Below are positions 1-5,215 of a stretch of DNA of 5,215 bases, piece after piece. The notes beneath the pieces are model-generated. The model searched no databases, had not been told where the DNA came from, and worked only from the letters and a program-made list of their open reading frames with translations. Each line of letters begins with the position of its first letter. The stretch's first letter is position 1. The position numbers and the translations under genes are program-made. Origin of the DNA: Bacteroidota bacterium (GTDB lineage: Bacteria > Bacteroidota > Bacteroidia > Chitinophagales > UBA2359); the NCBI GenBank assembly GCA_020627525.1, contig JAHDGP010000332.1:1-5215 (forward strand). Direction: 5' to 3'.

Positions 1-1
1 A

Positions 2-106
2 AACAGTCGTAAAATATATTACAATGCATTGTTGGATGACCGTGCAGGATTAAAACAAGTTTACGATTCTCTAAACAAATTATACCAAAAAATAGTAAAA
101 CAATAG
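2..106 (+). CDS. C-terminal end of an unidentified protein (partial)
   Basis: The frame is open from the left edge of the window to a TAG stop at 104-106, giving 34 codons. The peptide begins NSRKIYYNALLDDRAG and ends in a basic, probably helical tail, LYQKIVKQ. The composition (charged and aromatic residues, no low-complexity run) looks like a genuine protein end, and the frame stops 58 bp before the next start, which suits a gene order in one direction. No motif allows a family assignment. No terminator hairpin is visible between this stop and the downstream nicotinamide phosphoribosyltransferase, so the two could share a transcript. Because only the tail is seen, chance openness at the window edge is not excluded. 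Confidence 0.5.
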   Translation, partial: NSRKIYYNALLDDRAGLKQVYDSLNKLYQKIVKQ

Positions 107-164
107 CAGTTCCCCTCATAGCTAATTAAATATCATTTATTTACATTCTTAAAAAATTCATACT

Positions 165-1613
165 ATGAATCCATTACTTTATACAGATGGTTACAAAGTT
201 GATCACAGAAGACAATACCCCAACAAAACTACCCTAGTCTATTCTAACTGGACGCCAAGAGGCAGCAGAATAAAAGGCATTGACAAAGTAGTATTTTTCG
301 GATTGCAATATTTTATAAAAAAATACATCATTCAAGATTTTCAAGAAAACTTTTTTGATAAATCCAAAAAAGACGTTTGCAATAGATACAGTAGAAGAAT
401 CAACAATTATTTAGGTGAAAGTTCAGTCGGCACGGAGCACATAGAACAATTACACGATCTTGGATATATTCCAATGATTTTTAAAGCACTCCCAGAAGGT
501 GTTTCGGTTCCCATCAGGGTGCCTATGTTTACAATGTACAATACCAAACCTGAATTTTTCTGGTTGACCAACTATTTTGAAACACTTATATCAACAACTG
601 TTTGGCTTCCTTGCAACTCTGCTACTATTGCTAAAAAGTATAGAGCGATTTTAGATAAATACGCAAAAGAGACTTCTTCAAATACAGACTTCGTTGACTG
701 GCAAGGGCACGATTTTTCTATGCGTGGAATGGCTGGTTTGGAAGCAGCAAACATGAGTGCAGCAGGACATTTGTTAAGTTTTATGGGAACCGATACCATT
801 CCTTCAATTGATTTTCTGGAGACCTATTACAATGCAAATTCTGACGAAGAATTAATCGGTGGTTCTGTTCCTGCAACGGAACACTCAGTGATGTGTATGG
901 GAACAGATACGGGCGAGCAGGAAACTATTAAAAGGCTTATTTCAGATATTTATGCAAATGGAGTTGTCTCAATCGTTTCTGATACTTGGGATTTATGGAA
1001 AGTATTAAAAGAATATTTACCAAATCTAAAAAATGAAATAATGGCACGAGATGGAAAGGTTGTCGTTAGACCTGACAGTGGCAATCCTGTTTATATTATT
1101 TGCGGCAATCCTAATGGAAAAACAGCAGAAGAGAAAAAAGGAGTCATTCAACTTTTATGGGAAACTTTTGGGGGCATAACAAACGACTTGGGTTTTAAAG
1201 AATTGGACAGTCACATTGGTGCAATTTATGGAGACAGTATAACAATTGACAGAGCAACTGAAATCTGTAAAAGATTAAAAGAAAAAGGTTTTGCCTCTAC
1301 CAATGTCGTTTTGGGAATTGGATCATTCACTTATCAATACAACACAAGAGACACTTTCGGATTTGCTATGAAGGCAACTTATGGAGAAGTAGACTTTCAA
1401 GGAAGGGAAATATTTAAAGATCCAATTACAGATGATGGAACAAAAAAATCTGCCAAGGGTTTATTAAAAATTGTATTGGAAGATGGTGAATATAAATTGT
1501 ATGACCAAGTAAGTTGGGAAGAAGAAAAAACAGGTGAATTGAAAGAAATATTTAGAGATGGGCAATTACTAATTGATCATAGTTTGGCGGATATTCGCAA
1601 AAGAATGAAATAA
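165..1613 (+). CDS. nadV: Nicotinamide phosphoribosyltransferase (NAMPT/NadV)
   Basis: This cytosolic enzyme joins nicotinamide to PRPP, giving nicotinamide mononucleotide and pyrophosphate, the first step of the two-step NAD salvage route; an adenylyltransferase then makes NAD+. The 482 residues are close to the 491 of the human enzyme and align along their length. Recognisable parts are the N-terminal TDGYKVDHRRQYP (residues 7-19, matching human TDSYKVTHYKQYP), FGLQY (45-49), HDFSMRG (182-188, matching HDFGYRG with the nicotinamide-stacking Phe184 and Arg187), GTDT with Asp210, EHS with His240 (equivalent to the phosphorylated His247), VSDT (271-274), RPDSGNP with Arg302 and Asp304, GDS (356-358) and TRD with Arg395. 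All key residues are present. The segment after RPDSGNP (about 309-337) is of the bacterial and phage type. The ATG start is supported because homology begins almost immediately; the leader is A-rich with no clear Shine-Dalgarno. The gene stands apart from other visible NAD genes. Confidence 0.97.
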   Translation: MNPLLYTDGYKVDHRRQYPNKTTLVYSNWTPRGSRIKGIDKVVFFGLQYFIKKYIIQDFQENFFDKSKKDVCNRYSRRINNYLGESSVGTEHIEQLHDLGYIPMIFKALPEGVSVPIRVPMFTMYNTKPEFFWLTNYFETLISTTVWLPCNSATIAKKYRAILDKYAKETSSNTDFVDWQGHDFSMRGMAGLEAANMSAAGHLLSFMGTDTIPSIDFLETYYNANSDEELIGGSVPATEHSVMCMGTDTGEQETIKRLISDIYANGVVSIVSDTWDLWKVLKEYLPNLKNEIMARDGKVVVRPDSGNPVYIICGNPNGKTAEEKKGVIQLLWETFGGITNDLGFKELDSHIGAIYGDSITIDRATEICKRLKEKGFASTNVVLGIGSFTYQYNTRDTFGFAMKATYGEVDFQGREIFKDPITDDGTKKSAKGLLKIVLEDGEYKLYDQVSWEEEKTGELKEIFRDGQLLIDHSLADIRKRMK

Positions 1614-1634
1614 AATCATCATTTTAAATTTTTT
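1611..1634 (+). terminator. Possible weak terminator overlapping the nadV stop codon
   Basis: TAAAAT (1611-1616) and ATTTTA (1621-1626) form a perfect 6-bp inverted repeat around the loop CATC, followed by a T-rich run ending in six Ts at 1629-1634. The TAA stop of nadV is the first half of the left arm. The stem is all A-T, so the hairpin would be weak and its role as a terminator is a guess. Confidence 0.25.
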
Positions 1635-1747
1635 GGCAAGGTTGTTGGAAGTCATCACTTCAGTCCAATTATTTTCACCCAGAATAGAATAAAATGCAAT
1701 TTTGGCAAGATTATTGAAAGTCATCACTTCACTATAATAAATTTTAC
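1631..1747. repeat. Diverged intergenic direct repeat, two units, 69-bp period
   Basis: Unit 1 (core 1631-1662) and unit 2 (core 1700-1731) match at 29 of 32 positions without gaps. Both begin TTTTGGCAAG and end AAGTCATCACTTCA, and all three differences are G in unit 1 and A in unit 2. Weaker similarity continues for about 16 bases past each core, making units of about 48 bp. Each core holds a small hairpin with loop CATC: GAAGT/ACTTC at 1648-1661, and AAGT/ACTT at 1718-1729. The 69-bp period is a multiple of three. The origin is unknown: it could be a local duplication, a genome-wide intergenic repeat family, or a decayed coding remnant. Confidence 0.75.
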
Positions 1748-1863
1748 TTGCATTTACTAATTTCTGTGTTTTATTCCTGAAAAGGCATATTCAAGTTTTC
1801 CAATTCAAATTTCAGTAATAAAAAAATTATTTGTAATTTGCCTTTTTAGAACTGGGGACTAAA

Positions 1864-2802
1864 ATGGATTTTATTACATTAGATTTTGAAACTGCAACTG
1901 GTGAGAGGCATAGTGCCTGTGAAATTGGTATTACCGTTGTCAAAGACAATAGAATATGCGATGTCATTTCTTGGTTGATAAAACCTCCCAGCTACCCGTA
2001 TTTTGATTATTTCAACATTGCCATTCACGGAATTAGGCCAAAAGATGTTGAGAATGCTCCGACTTTTGCGGAATTGTGGTTAGAATTAAAACCTTTAATC
2101 GAAAATCAATTTTTGATTGCGCACAATGCCTCTTTTGATATGAGTGTTTTGAGAGGAACTCTAGATTTTTATAATTTACCCTATCCAAATTTGAAATACA
2201 GTTGCAGTTATATTTTTTCGAAGAAAATTTGGGAAGGGCTGCCAAGTTACAACTTAAAAGCTCTTTGTAATTTAAACAATATACAGTTTAGGCATCACAG
2301 AGCGGGCGCTGATAGTGAAGCAACGGCTAAATTGGTTATGGCAGCTTTTAAAAAAAATGAAATAAATTCTGTTTCGCAATTATCCACAAAACTGAGAATT
2401 GAGATAGGTGAAATATATGAAAGAGGATACAAACCATCACGAGCTAAAAAGCCGTTTAAAGGCAAACAAATTGATGGAGTTTTTGGAGATAAATTAAAAA
2501 ATGATTCAAACCATATTTTTTACAATCAAATTGTCGTAATTTCTGAAAAAATGAAATCGGTACCGCTAAATAATGCCTATCAGATGATAGCAGACATTGG
2601 TGGTATAAATGCTAAAAATGTAACCAAAAGCACCGACTTTCTTATATTGACCAGAGAGGAGATTGCTACAAACGATTCCAACCTGTTGACAACGAAACAT
2701 AAAAGAGCGATAAACTTAATCAAGAATGGTTCGTATTTAGAGATAATCTCTGAGGAGCAATTCTTAGAAAACATGCAAAATAGGTATCCTATCCACAGAT
2801 AG
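1864..2802 (+). CDS. DEDDh 3'-5' exonuclease (DnaQ/epsilon-like) with C-terminal BRCT domain
   Basis: The N-terminal domain (about residues 1-165) is a DnaQ-like exonuclease, which removes nucleotides from 3' ends using two metal ions. Exo I is LDFET (Asp7, Glu9), Exo II is HNASFD (Asp92), and Exo III is HRAGAD (His145, Asp150), so the full DEDDh set is present and activity is expected. A basic linker (about 185-215) leads to a BRCT domain at about 218-303, with GGINAKNVTKSTDFLIL and a helix ending in IISEEQFLENM, resembling the BRCT domain of bacterial NAD-dependent DNA ligase. It is far shorter than PolC and has no polymerase part, so it is probably an accessory repair nuclease rather than the replicative proofreading subunit, though annotation pipelines often call such proteins DNA polymerase III epsilon. 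The ATG lies downstream of a GGGG at 1853-1856, a possible weak ribosome site. The small repeat-protein gene follows after 36 bp. Confidence 0.9.
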   Translation: MDFITLDFETATGERHSACEIGITVVKDNRICDVISWLIKPPSYPYFDYFNIAIHGIRPKDVENAPTFAELWLELKPLIENQFLIAHNASFDMSVLRGTLDFYNLPYPNLKYSCSYIFSKKIWEGLPSYNLKALCNLNNIQFRHHRAGADSEATAKLVMAAFKKNEINSVSQLSTKLRIEIGEIYERGYKPSRAKKPFKGKQIDGVFGDKLKNDSNHIFYNQIVVISEKMKSVPLNNAYQMIADIGGINAKNVTKSTDFLILTREEIATNDSNLLTTKHKRAINLIKNGSYLEIISEEQFLENMQNRYPIHR

Positions 2803-2838
2803 GTGTCCAAATAATATTAAATAATATAAAAAATTAAA

Positions 2839-3318
2839 ATGGCTAACGGAAAGTTACTAGAAACGATTTTAAAAACAGTGTTAACCACTCAACAAAAAAA
2901 TCAGAAAAATCCTAATCAACAAACGGCAGACCCAAATGTTTTTGATTTAATTAAAAACAAAATTCAGGATGCACAGGCTCAGCACCAACGTGGTGGAAGT
3001 AGCAGAAAACCTGCGGGTAATATCTTTGATTTGATCAAAAAAGCAGTAAATTCTGCAAAAAGAGAAAACAAAAAAGATCCAAATGTAGAAACAGCCGATC
3101 CTAATATTTTTGACAACATCTTAAAAAAAGTAGAAGATAAAAAGAAAAAACAAGTTTCTACGGGTTTGAAAAGAGTGGTTGAAGAATACAATTTGGATAT
3201 TGGAAAATTACCACCAGAGGCTATTCAGCAAATTCAAAATGAATACCTGCAAGCTCAACGCAAACTGGATGAAGACTTTGCAAACGGCATTTACAACTTG
3301 ATTAAAAAAGTAAGGTAA
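2839..3318 (+). CDS. Lysine-rich protein of 28-residue repeats, unknown function
   Basis: I do not recognise the family of this 159-residue protein. It has no signal peptide, no membrane segment and no cysteine, and is rich in Lys, Asn and Gln, so it is probably a soluble cytoplasmic protein. It contains a repeat with a period of exactly 28 residues: KLLETILKTV (5-14), NVFDLIKNKI (33-42), NIFDLIKKAV (61-70) and NIFDNILKKV (89-98). The first and third units also share a TADP end (29-32 and 85-88). A fifth motif-like piece, GIYNLIKKV (150-158), lies out of phase near the C-terminus, after a probable helix (126-148). Each motif looks like a short amphipathic helix joined by polar, flexible linkers. 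The ATG follows an A-rich leader. The gene lies 36 bp after the exonuclease gene, on the same strand and just before a strong terminator, so the two are probably co-transcribed. Whether they work together is unknown. Confidence 0.85.
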   Translation: MANGKLLETILKTVLTTQQKNQKNPNQQTADPNVFDLIKNKIQDAQAQHQRGGSSRKPAGNIFDLIKKAVNSAKRENKKDPNVETADPNIFDNILKKVEDKKKKQVSTGLKRVVEEYNLDIGKLPPEAIQQIQNEYLQAQRKLDEDFANGIYNLIKKVR

Positions 3319-3329
3319 TACCAAACTCT

Positions 3330-3364
3330 AAAAAACCTGCAACCTTCGGTTGCAGGTTTTTTTT
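3330..3364. terminator. Strong bidirectional intrinsic terminator
   Basis: A 15-bp perfect stem pairs 3330-3344 with 3348-3362 around a three-base loop (TTC). Its nine-bp core, CCTGCAACC with GGTTGCAGG, is GC-rich. The plus strand ends in eight Ts (3357-3364). Read on the minus strand, the six As at 3330-3335 become a U tract. It lies between two convergent genes (ends at 3318 and 3406) and can stop transcription from both sides. Confidence 0.93.
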
Positions 3365-3405
3365 CTAAATATTTTTTTCTAAGCATTTTCTCTATTCACA
3401 TTCTA

Positions 3406-4872
3406 TCAAAACTGTCCACCATTCGCAGCACAACTCAAGCTTACAAATACATATGCGCTACATGAACTGCTGTTTCCGTAATTATCCATTACTGTAAGGG
3501 TAACCAAGTTTGCTCCAATATCAGCACAAGTAAATTCAGTTCTATCTATTTCCATAGAGGCAATCACACCACAATTATCATTTGAAAAATCATCAATTTG
3601 TTGAGCAGTTATTGCAGTCGTTCCATTTGATTCTACTTCTATATTTATGTTTTGACAATTAGCATCTGGCGGATAATTATCTTCAACCGTTACTATTGCC
3701 TGACAAACGGATGCATTTCCAGAAAAATCGGTAACAGTCAAATTTACTGGATTGTTTCCAATATCCGCACAAGTAAAATTTGTAACATCCAATTCAAACG
3801 ATTCAATGTTACAATCATCTGTAGAGTTATCATTAACATTTCCTTGTATTATAAATGCATTGCCGTTTGAATCTAAACCAACTGTATAATTCTCACATTG
3901 TGCGTTTGGTGGTGTTACATCTGGATCCAAAAGAATTGCCGTTTCTATACTCTTGCTTTCACAACCTTCATCATTTGTCACAGTTAATTGATAGTTGCAA
4001 GATAAATCAGCATTCAACAAGGTATCAAAAGTTAATGTTTCATTTGTTTCTCCTGCCAAATCTGTTGTAACTCCGTTACAAATACTAGCCCATTGATAAG
4101 TTGCATTTGTATATTCAGTTCCTGAAATCGTAAACGGATCACCTAAACAAGCATCACTTGCATATGTATTTTCTACAGGAAAAAATTCACAACAGGACCT
4201 TAAGCCAGCAACGCCTCCTGCTATTAGATCGCCACCTGTGCCAGAAACAATTGTCAACCTAACACAGGCAACAGTATTGTTGTTTTGACCAACTAAAATA
4301 AACGAGTTATTATTATAATTTGGATTGATCACGCCAGTTCCAGGGTTGTATGTTCCAGTTCCACCACCTATACTTTGAAGCGCAACATCCGCAGTTGTTG
4401 CAGTCCCACCTCCATAAAAGTTAATCGTTGCGCCCCCATCTGGTCCATCAAAATCAATGAAATAAAAAGATAAAAAGCTTACGGGTACAGGTTGGGAGAA
4501 ACAAACAGTAATTGTTAATGTAGTATTAGACCGTGGTCCATAAATACCAGTTGCAGGTATTGCATTGCCATCTGCATCAGTATAATTATTATTGAGCACC
4601 GCAGCAGTTGTTGATGTACCGCTAACGGTGTATGTATAACTAATGTTAGGATCCCAGGGAGCTACCAGCGAATTTGGACTTAATCCGCTTGCATCCGTAT
4701 AACAACCATAGTATTCGCAGTCTGTTAGTCCATCTCCGTCATCGTCCACATTGTTCGAACAAATTTCCTGACCAGTAAGCAAAAATGTGCTTTGCATTAA
4801 TAAAATTAATATTAGTGCAAGTTTTGCAATAAATAATTGAAATTTAAGTGAAATTAATCCTTTTAAAATCAT
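3406..4872 (-). CDS. Secreted multidomain protein with Ca-binding motif and two HYR-like repeats
   Basis: The 488-residue product begins with a signal peptide: Lys4, Lys10 and Lys17, then the hydrophobic run LALILILLMQ (18-27), with cleavage likely near TGQ (33-35). There is no lipobox. Next comes CSNNVDDDGDGLTDC (38-52), a thrombospondin type 3-like calcium-binding loop. Residues about 60-228 form an Asn/Gly-rich, probably beta-sandwich region that I cannot name. An Ig/PKD-like domain follows (about 235-315, with YQLTVTNDEGC). Two HYR-like repeats (320-398 and 401-477) share FTCADIG with an offset of 81 residues, and each has four cysteines (326, 354, 368, 390; 406, 434, 449, 471). The 20 cysteines suggest disulfides outside the cytoplasm. 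It probably acts at the cell surface or outside the cell, perhaps in adhesion; no catalytic motif is seen. No type IX secretion C-terminal domain is present: the protein ends SCAANGGQF shortly after the last repeat. The start is chosen because it gives a proper signal peptide. Confidence 0.85.
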   Translation of the reverse strand: MILKGLISLKFQLFIAKLALILILLMQSTFLLTGQEICSNNVDDDGDGLTDCEYYGCYTDASGLSPNSLVAPWDPNISYTYTVSGTSTTAAVLNNNYTDADGNAIPATGIYGPRSNTTLTITVCFSQPVPVSFLSFYFIDFDGPDGGATINFYGGGTATTADVALQSIGGGTGTYNPGTGVINPNYNNNSFILVGQNNNTVACVRLTIVSGTGGDLIAGGVAGLRSCCEFFPVENTYASDACLGDPFTISGTEYTNATYQWASICNGVTTDLAGETNETLTFDTLLNADLSCNYQLTVTNDEGCESKSIETAILLDPDVTPPNAQCENYTVGLDSNGNAFIIQGNVNDNSTDDCNIESFELDVTNFTCADIGNNPVNLTVTDFSGNASVCQAIVTVEDNYPPDANCQNINIEVESNGTTAITAQQIDDFSNDNCGVIASMEIDRTEFTCADIGANLVTLTVMDNYGNSSSCSAYVFVSLSCAANGGQF

Positions 4873-4895
4873 AGTACAGTAATGTTTTGGTTATA

Positions 4896-4926
4896 AATCA
4901 GCTGTTGAAAAATTATTCAACTGATT
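4896..4926 (-). promoter_or_regulatory. Leader hairpin 23 bases upstream of the secreted-protein start
   Basis: AATCAG plus TTGAA on the left (4896-4901 and 4905-4909) pairs with TTCAACTGATT on the right (4916-4926). This gives an 11-bp stem with a three-base CTG bulge and a six-base loop. There is no T tract on the minus strand after it, so it does not look like a terminator. It would lie in the 5' untranslated leader of the minus-strand gene and could affect mRNA stability or bind a protein. Chance pairing in AT-rich DNA is possible. Confidence 0.35.
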
Positions 4927-5032
4927 ATTATGAAAAATAAATTTTAATAAAATATACCTTTCCTGTATTTTAAATAATAGTCAAATTCGAATTGGAAATT
5001 GTAGACATACCACTCCCAATTAATTTTAAATT

Positions 5033-5065
5033 CAAATTTATTTAAAATCAAAAAATACTGGATCA
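5033..5065 (-). promoter_or_regulatory. Candidate Bacteroidota-type promoter for the secreted-protein gene
   Basis: On the minus strand TAAATTTG (5040 to 5033) matches the Bacteroidota -7 consensus TAnnTTTG exactly. TTG (5065 to 5063) lies 22 bases upstream, within the spacing reported for the -33 element. The transcript would have a leader of roughly 150 bases containing the hairpin at 4896-4926. In DNA this AT-rich such matches can occur by chance. Confidence 0.3.
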
Positions 5066-5215
5066 ATAATTTGTTGAGTTGTTTAGTAATTTAATTAATG
5101 AAAATATAGTTTATCGTTAAGTAAGTGGTAAGATCAAATTAACATACACAAATAAATTTTACAAAAAACTGATTATCAAAAATTTGAATTATATTTTGAT
5201 GGTTATTATATTGGT

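Larger units (their letters stand above)
4873..5215. other. AT-rich gene-free region upstream of the secreted-protein gene
   Basis: No supportable reading frame lies in these 343 bases. The region is very AT-rich, with several short A/T palindromes, for example AATTCGAATT at 4984-4993 and a 9-bp inverted repeat, ATTTTAAAT (5023-5031) with ATTTAAAAT (5040-5048). It contains the leader hairpin and the promoter-like site listed separately. A 24-codon open stretch on the minus strand at the right edge has no identifiable content. Confidence 0.7.

Noticed and set aside
572..799. Minus-strand frame of 75 codons inside nadV
   Set aside because: It lies wholly within a well-supported conserved gene and contains its active-site codons on the other strand; no independent coding evidence.
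1569..1724. Minus-strand reading frame of 51 codons starting at the ATG at 1724
   Set aside because: It overlaps the nadV C-terminus by 45 bp, starts inside the repeat, has no recognisable domain, and has no ribosome site I could identify. It is kept only as an observation about the repeat.
1631..1731. CRISPR-like spacing: two 32-bp repeats separated by 37 bp
   Set aside because: There are only two units, they differ at three positions, similarity runs into the spacer, and no cas gene is present. A repeat-derived spacer structure is the simpler reading.
3652..4070. Two overlapping plus-strand frames of about 70 codons opposite the secreted-protein gene
   Set aside because: They are antisense to cysteine-patterned HYR repeats that are clearly coding, and their translations look like low-complexity shadow peptides.
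5144..5215. Open stretch of about 24 codons on the minus strand at the right edge
   Set aside because: It is too short, AT-rich and without motif or context to support a partial gene.
5199..5215. ATG on the plus strand a few codons before the right edge
   Set aside because: Only five codons are visible, with no ribosome site, so a gene start cannot be claimed.

Overview
The window is AT-rich and most likely from a member of the phylum Bacteroidota. Three observations point there: the long secreted protein has an N-terminal DDDGDGLTDC calcium-binding motif followed by HYR-like cysteine-patterned repeats, a style common in that phylum; start codons are mostly preceded by A-rich leaders rather than strong Shine-Dalgarno sequences; and one upstream region has a match to the Bacteroidota -7 box TAnnTTTG. 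I cannot place it below phylum.

Layout from left to right: the last 34 codons of an unidentified plus-strand gene (2-106); a complete nicotinamide phosphoribosyltransferase (165-1613) with the family's active-site residues intact; a 250-bp intergenic region holding a diverged direct repeat with a 69-bp period and three small hairpins that share the loop CATC; a DEDDh-type 3'-5' exonuclease with a C-terminal BRCT domain (1864-2802); a small lysine-rich protein built of 28-residue repeats (2839-3318); a strong hairpin terminator (3330-3364) that can serve both strands; a convergent minus-strand gene for a large secreted repeat protein (3406-4872); and a 343-bp AT-rich region (4873-5215) with no supportable gene, which holds that gene's leader and probable promoter.

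The exonuclease and the small repeat protein are 36 bp apart on the same strand, with no terminator between them and a strong one after the second, so they are probably co-transcribed. The NAD-salvage enzyme may be transcribed with the gene before it (58-bp gap), but is separated from the exonuclease by the repeat-bearing intergenic region. The secreted protein stands alone and faces the opposite way. I see no mobile element, CRISPR array, RNA gene or defence cassette. The parts least explained by known families are the 28-residue repeat protein and the 69-bp-period intergenic repeat.
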